Below are positions 36,701 through 44,134 of a stretch of DNA of 64,000 nucleotides, in pieces. Below the pieces are notes generated by a model. That model was not told the DNA's origin. It searched no databases and worked only from the letters and a program-made list of their open reading frames with translations. Position 1 is the stretch's first letter. Each line of letters opens with the position of its first letter. This DNA comes from DATKPC01 sp035524275 (lineage in GTDB: Bacteria > Pseudomonadota > Gammaproteobacteria > Burkholderiales > Burkholderiaceae_F), in assembly GCA_035524275.1 (NCBI GenBank), contig DATKPC010000049.1, positions 21,921 through 85,920 on the forward strand, written 5' to 3'. A program made the position numbers and the translations under genes.

Positions 36701-37625
36701 CCCGCGCATCGATGTCGTCGTGACGCTGTCCGGGATCTTCCGCGACCTGATGCCGCTGCAGATCAAGCTGCTCGCCGAAGCGGCCTACCTGGCGGCGGCC
36801 GCGGACGAACCCGCGGAAATGAATTACGTCCGCAAGCACGCGCTGGCCTACCAGAAGGAGCACGGCTGCACGCTGGAGGTCGCCGCGCTGCGCGTCTACG
36901 GCAATGCCGAGGGCGCCTACGGTTCCAACGTCAACAGCCTCGTCGAAAGCAGCCGCTGGTCGGAGGAGGAGGAACTTGCGGAGACATATTCGCGGCGCAA
37001 GGGCTTCGCCTACGGGCGCAGCGGACGCCCGATGCAGCAGGCCGCGCTGCTGCGCAGCGTGCTCGCCGACGTCCAGCTCACCTACCAGAACCTCGACTCG
37101 GTCGAACTCGGCGTGACGACGATCGACAACTACTTCGATACGCTGGGCGGCATCACCGGCGCCGTGCGGCGCGCGAAGGGCGGCACGGCGCCGCCGGTCT
37201 ACATCGGTGACCAGACCCGCGGCGACGGCACCGTGCGCACGCTGACGGAGCAGGTGGCCCTGGAGACGCGGACGCGGATGTTGAATCCGAAATGGTACGA
37301 AGGGCTGCTGGAACACGGCTACGAGGGCGTGCGGCAGATCGAAGCCCACATCTCCAACACGATGGGCTGGTCGGCAACGACCGGACAGGTCCAGCCCTGG
37401 GTCTACAAGCAGCTCACCGAGACGTTCCTGCTGGATCCGCAGATGCGCGATCGCCTCGCGAAACTGAATCCGACGGCGTCGGCCCGCGTCGCCAACCGGC
37501 TCATCGAGGCGTCGGAACGCGCGTACTGGAAGCCGGAACCGGAAATGCTGGAGGCCATACTGCGCGCCAGCGAAGACCTGGAGGACCGCCTCGAGGGCGT
37601 CCACGCCATCGCGGCCGGAGCCTGA
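33753..37625 (+). CDS. bchH: Magnesium chelatase subunit H
   Basis: A 1290-residue porphyrin-binding subunit of Mg chelatase. The CobN-like fold is clear: VVIVTMDTHLASA at the start, LMLRSYLLAGNAGHYDGVIA, NFPPNAGNTGTAAHL, LHFGTHGALEFMPGKQ with SGSCWPD, and WGTDNLKTEGGPIAQ towards the C-terminus. The ATG has no ribosome site. An in-frame ATG at 33744 falls inside the predicted promoter and is rejected. A Cys cluster (TCSGCAQACR) near residue 430 is noteworthy. The gene is displaced from its common place between bchB and bchL, and is followed on the same strand by a heme oxygenase gene. Confidence 0.96.
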   Translation: MVRVSTARSAAAPRSAVSLRPATEEAHAGATPIRVVIVTMDTHLASATMRATTALKRHIPGLALAMHAAAEWSSDPSSLQRCIDDIRQGDIVIATMLFLEDHFVPILPALRARREACDALVCAMSAAEVVRLTRLGKFDMDRPASGPMALLKRLRGGGKDKPSGGAASGQATAHGGAAQIRMLRRIPRMLRFIPGTAQDVRAYFLTLQYWLGGSEENMFNMIRFLVDRYADGPRRGLRGASKVDPPIEYPDVGIYHPRLPGRIAERAELLPRAAAGEPRRGRVGLLMLRSYLLAGNAGHYDGVIAAMESCGLQVVPAFAAGLDARPAIEKYFVRDGRAIVDAVVSLTGFSLVGGPAYNDARAAEEILAQLDVPYLSAHPVEFQTLDQWAASERGLLPVESTIMVAIPELDGATSPIVFGGRAGAPGVTCSGCAQACRFTASDNSLDMRPCPERAQMLASRVLRLIGLRKTAPSRRKVAIVLFNFPPNAGNTGTAAHLGVFESLFNTLKAMKAEGYAVELPASVDALREDVVHGNAEQYGADANVAALVGAEEHVRRERWLAEIEAQWGAAPGRQLSNGSSIFILGKRYGNVLVAIQPAFGHEGDPMRLMFEKGHTPTHAFSAFCRYLREDFGADALLHFGTHGALEFMPGKQSGMSGSCWPDRLIGDMPNIYLYASNNPSEGAIAKRRAGATLVSYLTPPVAQAGLYRGLLELKSSIEQWRGLPADAPDAKRAETAAVIQAQAAALELCAAEPAWSTATGGDAEARIAGLGAQILELEYTLIPHGLHVVGQVPAAEHRVEMLMAMAEAGHGVRPPREAIESIVRGGSAEDAWAAAEEPADLGLDLLRELSGFSRQLAQETEIPALLRALDGRYIRPAPGGDILRTPAVLPTGRNLHGFDPFRIPSPFAVRDGALQAQRLLDRYADDGHALPESIAIVLWGTDNLKTEGGPIAQVLALMGALPRFDSYGRIAGATLIPLEQLRRPRIDVVVTLSGIFRDLMPLQIKLLAEAAYLAAAADEPAEMNYVRKHALAYQKEHGCTLEVAALRVYGNAEGAYGSNVNSLVESSRWSEEEELAETYSRRKGFAYGRSGRPMQQAALLRSVLADVQLTYQNLDSVELGVTTIDNYFDTLGGITGAVRRAKGGTAPPVYIGDQTRGDGTVRTLTEQVALETRTRMLNPKWYEGLLEHGYEGVRQIEAHISNTMGWSATTGQVQPWVYKQLTETFLLDPQMRDRLAKLNPTASARVANRLIEASERAYWKPEPEMLEAILRASEDLEDRLEGVHAIAAGA

Positions 37626-37680
37626 ACCGGCACGGTCCAGCGCACGAGACCGCGGCACGCCGACATCAAGCCGGCCCGAT

Positions 37681-37709
37681 CCCGGCGCCCCGCGCCGCAA
37701 GGCGCCGGG
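37681..37709. terminator. Possible hairpin after bchH
   Basis: CCCGGCGCC and GGCGCCGGG form a perfect 9-bp stem with an 11-base loop, 56 bp after the bchH stop. There is no T run, so it may attenuate rather than end transcription into the heme oxygenase gene. Confidence 0.35.
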
Positions 37710-37748
37710 TCTATCATCGGGCGTCGATCCCCTCCAACAGGCGGTTCA

Positions 37749-38408
37749 TTGTCGGGTCTCTCGCAAACGCTCAAGGCCTCGACGCACGCGCTTCACGCGG
37801 AGGTCGAGCGTTCGGGGCTGATGCGCGCCCTGCTCGCCGGCCGGCTGCCCCTTGGCCTGTACACGCGCCTGCTGCGCAACCTCCACGCGATCTACGCGAT
37901 GATGGAATCGGCACTCGCCAACCACGCCGCGAATCCGGTCATCGCCCCGCTGTGGCTGCCGGGCCTCCCGCGACGCGCGGCGCTCGAAGAGGACCTGGCG
38001 ACGCTGCAGGGAGCCGACTGGCGGCAGGCGTTGCCGATCGAGCCGGCCGCGTCCGACTATGTCGATCGGTTGAGGTCGATCGCGGTTGACGATCCGCTGC
38101 GCCTCGCGGCGCACGCCTACGTCCGCTATCTCGGCGACCTGAACGGCGGCCAGCTCGTCGCGCGCATCGTCGCGAAGCATTACGAAATGCAGGCTGGCGC
38201 CGGCGGCGTCCGCTTCTACGATTTCGGCTCGCGCGAGGTCGCGACGACGCTGCGCAACCGCTTCCGGGCCGGGCTCGACGCCATCGACCTGCGGCCGGAC
38301 GACACCGAGCGCGTCGTCGAGGAGGCGCGGCTGGCCTTCCTGCTTCACGGTCGCCTCTTCGGCGAACTGCAGCGCGACGCTCTCGAACAGGAACCGGCGC
38401 TGCGCTGA
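37749..38408 (+). CDS. Biliverdin-producing heme oxygenase
   Basis: A 219-residue heme oxygenase. The proximal heme ligand His lies in the N-terminal LKASTHALHAEVE segment and the family signature AYVRYLGDLNGGQ in the distal helix is intact. It opens heme to biliverdin, CO and iron. Biliverdin is the chromophore of the bacteriophytochrome encoded by the next, convergent gene. The start is TTG, since no ATG or GTG fits; a true ribosome site is not obvious. It is 123 bp after bchH on the same strand. Confidence 0.9.
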   Translation: MSGLSQTLKASTHALHAEVERSGLMRALLAGRLPLGLYTRLLRNLHAIYAMMESALANHAANPVIAPLWLPGLPRRAALEEDLATLQGADWRQALPIEPAASDYVDRLRSIAVDDPLRLAAHAYVRYLGDLNGGQLVARIVAKHYEMQAGAGGVRFYDFGSREVATTLRNRFRAGLDAIDLRPDDTERVVEEARLAFLLHGRLFGELQRDALEQEPALR

Positions 38409-38426
38409 CGCGCGACGCCGCTTCGT

Positions 38427-40706
38427 TCAGGCCGCGTCCGAATCCCGCAGCCGGAAGCTGCGGATCTGCGCGTACAGCGCCGTCGCGCGCTGCGTCGAGG
38501 CTTCGAGTTCGGCCAGCAGCCGCGCGATCGAGGGACCGATCGCGCCTTCCGCGATGTCCATCGCCGCCACGCTGGCGTTGGACAGGATCGCGCCGATCAG
38601 GTCTTCGCCTTCGCGTGCGCCGAGCGCATCCCCGGTCACGCCAGCGCCCGCCCAACGTCCCGCGAGCATCGAGCGGGCGGATTCCGACGCCTGGTTCAAG
38701 GCCTTTTCCAGGTGCTCGAGCGCGGCCGCGGTGCGCTTTCGTTCCGTCAGGTCGCCCAGGACGAGGATGTAGCCGAGCAGGTCGCCGTCGCGACCGGGAA
38801 CGACTTCGGCGCGCAGGCCGACGGGAACCGTGCCCCGTTGCGGGTGGGCCAACGCCAGTTCCGCTCGCCAGGTTTGACGATGCTGTCGCAGGCGCCCCAG
38901 GTGGGCTCGCGCCGTGCCCGGATCCGTGAACAACGAGGCCAGGTCGTCCAGGCGCCGCAGGCGGGCTCGCGGGTCCGGCGGCAGCGGACGCGCGTCCGGC
39001 CCGACGAGGCGGGCGAAGTCGTCATTCGCGAAGATCAGCTCGCCGCTCGAATCGGCAATCAGCACCGGCTCGCGCGAATCCTGGACCGCGGCGCGGAGCC
39101 GTGCCAACTGGTGCTCGGCGATGAGAAGGCGCACGGCATTGACCTGGACGATGATGTCGACCAGCGCGGCGCCGATCGAGCGGGCAAGCAGGAGTTCGGC
39201 GCTGGACCAAGGCATCGCGGTGCCGCGGACGATCTCGGACCAGGCGGCGAACGAGCGCCGCGGCGACAGTTCCATGGGATCGTCGCGGACGACGGGCTTC
39301 GTCGGATCGCCTGCCCAGGTGACCGACCTCAGCTGTTCCTTCCGCAGCCAGATCAGGTAGTCCGGACGCGACGCGGACAGCCGGATCGCCAGGATGCCGC
39401 TCGCCGTCGGCGTCAGCGCCTCCAGGCTGCGCTCGGCGCGCCCGATCGACGAGACGCTCACGCACTCGTCGCCGCCCTGCAGGTCGATCCACGCGACGAG
39501 CGCCCTCAATTCCGGCGTCGACGGAGCCTCGCCCGCGGTCAGGAATTCGCCGTCGTAGCACAGCACGGCGCCGGTCGCCGCCAGCGGCTGCAGCAGCAGA
39601 CGCGGATTCCGGAAAAGCGCCATCCGCCAGTCGCCCTCGGTCGAGGTCGCCTCGATCATCCGACGCTCGAGCCGCTGGACCTGGATCGCCACGTGCGCAT
39701 GCGCGTAGTTCTCGATCGCCGCGAGGCGCGTCGCGACGATCTCCGCCAGCAGTTCGCACGCGGCACGAACCGGATAGCGGAGATTGCGCGGGCTGTCGTG
39801 GTGGCAGGCCACCAGGCCCCAGAGCTGGCCGTCAAGAACGAGCGACACCACGAGCGTCGCGTTGACGCCCATGTTCTTCAGGTACTGGATGTGCAGCGGC
39901 GACATGCTGCGCAGGTAGCACATGGACATGTCGAGCTCGGCGCCGCTGCCCGGATGCAGCCGCGGCACGAGCGGCACCGGCGCGTAGTGCACGTCGACCA
40001 GCACGCGGACGCGGTTTCGCACATACAGCTCGCGCGCGCGCTGCGGAATGTCGCTCGCGGGGTAGTGGTGCCCGAGGAGCGTGTCCAGGCGCGGATGCCG
40101 CGCCTCCGCGATGATTTCGCCGTGGCCGTCCGGATCGAAGCGGTAGACCATGACCCGGTCGTATCCGGTCAGGTCGCGGAAGACCCGAACGACCGCGTCG
40201 GCCAGAGCGCCGACGTTCGAGGCTTCCCCGAGGCCCTGCACAGCCGTCGCGATGTGATCGAGCAAGGCCTGGCGCTCGTAATCGACGACCTCCGCGGCGC
40301 CAGGGCGGCGGCCGATCGGTTCCAGTTCGAGGATGAGCCCGCCCGCAGGATGACGGTGCACGGTGCCTTCGACGCGCCGCGACGACCCCATCGGCTCTTC
40401 GGGCCTGCGGGCTTCCCCTGCCAGTTCGCAAGAGAGCGCGACGCGCGCCTCGCCACCGAGGTTCGCGGCAAGCCGTCGCACTTCGCGTTCGATATCGCCG
40501 CCGAGCACGCGCAGCGGGCGCCCCAGGACGCGATCGAGGGCGATGCCGATCACGTCGGCGCAGTTCTCGCTCGCCTGCTCGACGACGAGGTCGGCCTCGC
40601 GCAGCACGAGCAGCGCGCCGTGCGGTTGGATCGAGCCCGCGAGGTGGATCAGCTCGCGCTCGCAGTTCGTCAAGTCGGCTTGGCCGAACGCGGGACTGTT
40701 CAGCAC
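38427..40706 (-). CDS. bphP: Bacteriophytochrome without histidine kinase (BphP)
   Basis: A 759-residue red/far-red receptor. The biliverdin-binding Cys is residue 15 (DLTNCERELIHLAGSIQPHG). GAF marks are HHYPASDIPQRARELY (PASDIP 216-221), SMSPLHIQYLKNMGV and WGLVACHH. PHY follows (about 320-510), then PAS (about 530-640) and a helical tail with no H-box or ATPase motifs. This is the layout of Bradyrhizobium and Rhodopseudomonas BphP that relieve PpsR repression by direct contact. GTG at 40706 is preferred: it has a GGGGAGGGGG ribosome site; the upstream ATG (40736) has none. ppsR is 77 bp upstream. Confidence 0.93.
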   Translation of the reverse strand: MLNSPAFGQADLTNCERELIHLAGSIQPHGALLVLREADLVVEQASENCADVIGIALDRVLGRPLRVLGGDIEREVRRLAANLGGEARVALSCELAGEARRPEEPMGSSRRVEGTVHRHPAGGLILELEPIGRRPGAAEVVDYERQALLDHIATAVQGLGEASNVGALADAVVRVFRDLTGYDRVMVYRFDPDGHGEIIAEARHPRLDTLLGHHYPASDIPQRARELYVRNRVRVLVDVHYAPVPLVPRLHPGSGAELDMSMCYLRSMSPLHIQYLKNMGVNATLVVSLVLDGQLWGLVACHHDSPRNLRYPVRAACELLAEIVATRLAAIENYAHAHVAIQVQRLERRMIEATSTEGDWRMALFRNPRLLLQPLAATGAVLCYDGEFLTAGEAPSTPELRALVAWIDLQGGDECVSVSSIGRAERSLEALTPTASGILAIRLSASRPDYLIWLRKEQLRSVTWAGDPTKPVVRDDPMELSPRRSFAAWSEIVRGTAMPWSSAELLLARSIGAALVDIIVQVNAVRLLIAEHQLARLRAAVQDSREPVLIADSSGELIFANDDFARLVGPDARPLPPDPRARLRRLDDLASLFTDPGTARAHLGRLRQHRQTWRAELALAHPQRGTVPVGLRAEVVPGRDGDLLGYILVLGDLTERKRTAAALEHLEKALNQASESARSMLAGRWAGAGVTGDALGAREGEDLIGAILSNASVAAMDIAEGAIGPSIARLLAELEASTQRATALYAQIRSFRLRDSDAA

Positions 40707-40783
40707 AATCCCCCTCCCCTGTCTGGCACTTTTCATCCGGCCGCACGCGACTTCTGCGAGCGCTGGCGACGCGGAAAATTACG

Positions 40784-42328
40784 CTAACCCGGTTGCGATC
40801 CTCCGCCGTGCCCCGGGGGCGTATCCCCGATGCCGAGCCGATGCAGATCGGCATCGAAGGCATCCGGCGAAACGCCAAGCAGCCCCGCAGCCGCATCCCG
40901 GTTGCCGCTGCTGCGCGCAAGCGCAGCGCGGACGAAATGCAGCTCCAGGTGATCGGTGATCTCCCGCAGCAGATCGGCGAGCGGCAGCTTGCCGAGTTGG
41001 GCCGCCAGGCGGCCAACGCCGGCCAGCATGTCGCCGACATCGTCGCCCGCCACGACGGTCTGCGGCCGTGCTTCGTGCACCCCGGTGGCGACGTCGATCG
41101 GCCGCAGCGTGAATCCGACCGACTCCTGGTCGCCCTCCGGCAGCAGCGCCGCCGCCAGTTCGATCGCGGTCTGCGCCCCGCGCGATCCGCGCACGACGCT
41201 GCGCTGGCGCGCCGCCATGCCCTGCTCGCGCGCGGCGGCCAGCAACGCCGCAAGTTCCGGCGCATCACGCCCGACGAAATCCGCCAGCGGCCGCCCCTGG
41301 ACTTGGCGCTCGTCGTCGACCTGCACGAGGCGCAGGAACGACGGATTCGCCAACTGGACGTGTCCGGCGGAATCGGTCACGACGACACCGTCGGGCGTGC
41401 GCTGCACGAAGGAGACGAGGCGCGCGGCGCCATCGTCGGCCGCGCCGCCCTGCTCGACGGCGAGCACCGAAAGGCCTCCACCCTCGATGGCACGGGCGCG
41501 CACCAGCAAAGCCATCGAGTCGGCCGAGCGGAACGGCGTGGCGGCGACGTGGACGCGGATCCGCCGGCCGCTCAATCGGGCGCCGATCTCCGCCGGCAAT
41601 CCCGTCGCTCGCGACGCCGTCAGCAGTTCGGTGACGGCCGGCCGCGATGCGCGGTCGATCCCGACCGTGGCTTCGCGGCCCACGAGCTGGTCGAGCGCCA
41701 GGTCGAACAGTTGCGTCGCGGCCTGGTTGGCATCGAGGATCTTCAGCGTCGCCGCATCGACGACGAGAACGCCGTCGGTCGCGACCTGGAACAGCACGCG
41801 ATAGCGTGCCTCCGTTTGCCGCTGCTTCCAGTACTCGCGCTCGATCTCCTGCTGCGCTTCCGCGAAGCGCTCGTGGATCGCGGTGATCGCGCGCAGGTCC
41901 CGCCCGACGGCGAGGACCGGTCCGTCGTCGCCCAGGCGAATCGCGGAATAGGCGAACGGGATGTCGAGGCCCGCGGGCGACGGGTGGTTGACCTCGCGAC
42001 GCCGGGCGATTCCGGTCGACGCGACGTCCTGCAGCAGCAGTTCGATCTTGCGACGCGTCTCGCCGGTGACCGTGTCGACCCAGGGGCGCCCGACCCAATC
42101 GGTCGCCGCCGGACCGGCCTCCTCGCCGGACGCGGTGGCGACGCTGCGGACGACGCCGCCGGCGTCAACCACGACGGCAATGTCGCTCGCGACCGAGACG
42201 AAAGCCTCGGCAAGCTCCGGCGCCAAGCGGGAAAAGGCGCCCAGGCTGGAGGCCAGGCCGGGTCGCAGGGACGGGTTGCCAGACCGGAAGCGCCGGCGTG
42301 GCAACCCTCCTTCATCGGATGCGGACAT
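40784..42328 (-). CDS. ppsR: PpsR/CrtJ-type photosynthesis repressor, atypical
   Basis: A 514-residue PpsR-like regulator. An N-terminal domain with VASDIAVVVDAGGVVR is followed by a Q-linker, two further PAS domains (starting near RYRVLFQVATDGVLVVD and RTPDGVVVTDSAG), and a C-terminal Fis-type helix-turn-helix (LARSSGNRDAAAGLLGVS). Two oddities: there is no cysteine anywhere, so the known disulfide or Cys-based redox sensing of PpsR/CrtJ is impossible; and the recognition helix reads SPDAFDADLHRLGIG, acidic where relatives are basic. ATG at 42328 follows AAGGAGGG-type sequence upstream. It is transcribed with bphP. Confidence 0.88.
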   Translation of the reverse strand: MSASDEGGLPRRRFRSGNPSLRPGLASSLGAFSRLAPELAEAFVSVASDIAVVVDAGGVVRSVATASGEEAGPAATDWVGRPWVDTVTGETRRKIELLLQDVASTGIARRREVNHPSPAGLDIPFAYSAIRLGDDGPVLAVGRDLRAITAIHERFAEAQQEIEREYWKQRQTEARYRVLFQVATDGVLVVDAATLKILDANQAATQLFDLALDQLVGREATVGIDRASRPAVTELLTASRATGLPAEIGARLSGRRIRVHVAATPFRSADSMALLVRARAIEGGGLSVLAVEQGGAADDGAARLVSFVQRTPDGVVVTDSAGHVQLANPSFLRLVQVDDERQVQGRPLADFVGRDAPELAALLAAAREQGMAARQRSVVRGSRGAQTAIELAAALLPEGDQESVGFTLRPIDVATGVHEARPQTVVAGDDVGDMLAGVGRLAAQLGKLPLADLLREITDHLELHFVRAALARSSGNRDAAAGLLGVSPDAFDADLHRLGIGDTPPGHGGGSQPG

Positions 42329-42636
42329 GCCGCGCTCGCGGACGGATTTCGACTCGTCATTGTAATGGATACCCGTAGCGCGAGTCAGGGGCATCGCGGC
42401 GCAATGGGCGGAAACTCGTGATCTGGCGCAAGTCCAGGCCGTCCGGCCGCCGGCGAAACGACGCGAGGATGAGTGATCGGCCTCGACGATCGCCCAGCAA
42501 TCGCCCAGGCCGTGCAGACGGCCCAGAAGGCCGGCGCGCGGCTGCTGTTGGCCCGCCCTCTGCGGGAGGCGTGCCCATAAGACTTTCCCTAACGGTCGAC
42601 CGGACAACGAACTGCTTAGGAATCGCCCCGCACGCG
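42329..42636. other. 308-bp intergenic region upstream of ppsR
   Basis: The region lies between the ppsR start and the DUF3149 stop, both on the minus strand. It must hold the ppsR promoter. No TGT-N12-ACA box, clear -35/-10 pair or T-tailed hairpin was found. Short open frames on both strands lack ribosome sites and family resemblance. Confidence 0.6.
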
Positions 42637-42780
42637 TCACCGCCCGATTCGTCGCTCTTCCTCCGCGATGTGCCTCCGGACGAACTGCACGAAGAAGAGC
42701 GCCATCAGCAGCATGAACCCGATGACAGCGGCACTCATCAAGCCGTAGTCGGTTGTCAATAGGTCTCTGAGCGCAGCCAT
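42637..42780 (-). CDS. DUF3149 membrane micro-protein
   Basis: A 47-residue protein, MAALRDLLTTDYGLMSAA at the start, one hydrophobic helix (about 13-33) and a charged tail RRHIAEEERRIGR. It matches the DUF3149 pattern of short proteins common in betaproteobacteria. Function unknown. An in-frame upstream extension has no family support. Confidence 0.75.
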   Translation of the reverse strand: MAALRDLLTTDYGLMSAAVIGFMLLMALFFVQFVRRHIAEEERRIGR

Positions 42781-42796
42781 TCGATTCTCCAGGTTC

Positions 42797-42819
42797 AAAA
42801 AAAATTTGCCATTCAAATT
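42797..42819 (-). terminator. Weak hairpin with T run after the petA-linked gene
   Basis: AATTTG and CAAATT pair around a 5-base loop; on the minus strand eight T follow. The stem is short and AT-rich, so termination would be weak. It lies between the rhodanese-like gene and DUF3149. Confidence 0.35.
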
Positions 42820-42925
42820 CGTGCGCGAAGCAATGCACTTGCGGAATCGCAAGCAAGAATGAATTTCTTGCGCGCATGGCGTGGATCGCGCCGGCGACAG
42901 GTCCGGCTCGAAGCGCGGTCGAACT

Positions 42926-43300
42926 TCACGGCAAGGTGCGCCATGAGCCGGCATTGATCACCCGCGAGAACCCGTTCCGCATCAGCAGACGGCGTGCCTG
43001 GCCGCTTCGTGATCCGCTTGCGCGGCAGACGACGACCCACGCGGCGGGATCCGGTTCCCCCCTCCGTTCGCCCAGGTGGCCCAACGGGATGTTGCGGGAT
43101 TTTGTTGCGTGCCCGCTCCCGAATTCGGACGGCGTGCGCAACAGGAAGCGCGGACGCAGGCGGTGCTCGTCGAGCATCGCGGCAAGCACCGGAACGTCCG
43201 CGCCACGCGGGTCGACTACGACGGCTTCTCCGCAGTCAAGATCCGCGAGCAGGCAGGTCGTCGTACCGCTGGCGTCAGCGCGAGGCAGGCGGAAGTACAT
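42926..43300 (-). CDS. Shortened metallo-beta-lactamase/rhodanese hybrid protein
   Basis: A 124-residue protein. Residues 1-56 resemble the first strands of persulfide-dioxygenase-like metallo-beta-lactamases (TCLLADLDCGEAVVVDP and LRPRFLLRT), but the HxHxDH metal site that should follow is absent. Residues 88-120 resemble the end of a rhodanese domain with an active-site loop CRASGSRS (Cys92) and LLMRNGFSRVINAGS. It looks like an MBL-rhodanese fusion with the middle deleted. It begins 11 bp after the Rieske stop, so both are co-transcribed. Whether it is a working sulfur-carrier protein or a decaying gene is open. Confidence 0.6.
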   Translation of the reverse strand: MYFRLPRADASGTTTCLLADLDCGEAVVVDPRGADVPVLAAMLDEHRLRPRFLLRTPSEFGSGHATKSRNIPLGHLGERRGEPDPAAWVVVCRASGSRSGQARRLLMRNGFSRVINAGSWRTLP

Positions 43301-43311
43301 GGTTCATCAAT

Positions 43312-43917
43312 TCAAGTCGGCCGATCCTCGCCGATCAGAAGTCGCGTCTCGCTCAGATAGCGATGCGGCGGGATCTCGAGGTTGACCGGCGCCGGCTTGT
43401 TCTTGAATACCCGCCCTGCGAGATCGAACGTGGAACCGTGGCAGGGGCAGAAGAAGCCTCCTCTCCATCCAGCTCCGACGCTTGGATTGCCACTGCCTTT
43501 CGCCACCGCCGTGGGCGAGCAGCCTAGATGCGTACAGATGCCGACGGCGACCAGGATCTCGGGCCGAACCGACCGCAGCGGGTTCCGCGCATATTCGGGC
43601 TGCTGATCTCTCGACGATGCCGGGTCGGCCAGCATGTTTTCCTGGCCCTGCAACGAGGCGATCATTTCGGACGTGCGATGCACGACCCAGACCGGTTTGC
43701 CGCGCCACTCCGCGGTCAGAATGCCCCCCGGCGGAAGCGTCGCGATGTCGACCAAAACCGCGGCTCCCGTCGCCTTTGCTCGCGCGCTCGGCGCGAAGGA
43801 TGCAGCGAAAGGTATCGCCATCGCCGCCGCGCCGACGACGCCCGTGACGCTCGAGGCGATCAGCCACGTGCGGCGTTCGCGGTCCAACACAGGTGGACTA
43901 TCCGGGGTATCGGTCAA
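43312..43917 (-). CDS. petA: Rieske iron-sulfur subunit of a cytochrome bc1 complex
   Basis: A 201-residue Rieske protein. It has a basic N-terminus (DRERRTW), one membrane helix (about 19-40), the cluster motifs CTHLGC (128-133) and CPCHGS (157-162), with the GWRGGFF lead typical of bc1 Rieske proteins. The start is TTG with GGAG 6 bp upstream; a GTG at 43890 is an alternative. No cytochrome b or c1 gene is adjacent, unlike the usual petABC order. It is divergent from a sigma-54 activator gene. Confidence 0.9.
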   Translation of the reverse strand: MTDTPDSPPVLDRERRTWLIASSVTGVVGAAAMAIPFAASFAPSARAKATGAAVLVDIATLPPGGILTAEWRGKPVWVVHRTSEMIASLQGQENMLADPASSRDQQPEYARNPLRSVRPEILVAVGICTHLGCSPTAVAKGSGNPSVGAGWRGGFFCPCHGSTFDLAGRVFKNKPAPVNLEIPPHRYLSETRLLIGEDRPT

Positions 43918-44081
43918 TCTGGGCTCCGGTCATGGGATGGTCTCTGCCCGCGATGCTTGCCGCTGAGCTGCAAGACCCTCTACACGATCCATGCCAGATT
44001 GGCGGCGAGAAGAAACGCCATATAAAACAATTGGTTCCGGAACCGCTTCCATTCTTCGACGAGCTACTGACAGTCGAGTGC

Positions 44082-44096
44082 CTGCCATATTGGCAG
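44082..44096. promoter_or_regulatory. CTGCCA-TAT-TGGCAG operator-like palindrome
   Basis: A perfect 6-bp inverted repeat with a 3-base spacer lies 39 bp before the sigma-54 activator start, in the 217-bp gap shared with petA. A further TGGCA follows 9 bases on. It may be an activator site for autoregulation or for petA control. Confidence 0.5.
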
Positions 44097-44134
44097 TCGA
44101 TGGCAAAATAGGCAGCACAGGGAGGTCGCCTCGA

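Noticed and set aside
33777..37700. A 1307-codon open frame on the minus strand opposite bchH
   Set aside because: It is the mirror of a high-GC gene with strong third-position bias. It has low-complexity Arg/Ala/Gln content and no family motif, while bchH is certain.
40707..40736. ATG start of bphP at 40736
   Set aside because: No ribosome site, whereas the GTG at 40706 has a strong one and places the chromophore Cys at residue 15, close to the usual position.
42357..42762. Short frames on both strands between ppsR and the DUF3149 gene
   Set aside because: They lack ribosome sites, contain low-complexity Arg/Pro runs and overlap each other.
44082..44110. A possible sigma-54 promoter (TGGCAG...GGCAA) before the activator gene
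   Set aside because: The GG-GC spacing is 9 bases, not the 10 needed for a -24/-12 promoter, and the -12 element lacks TTGC.
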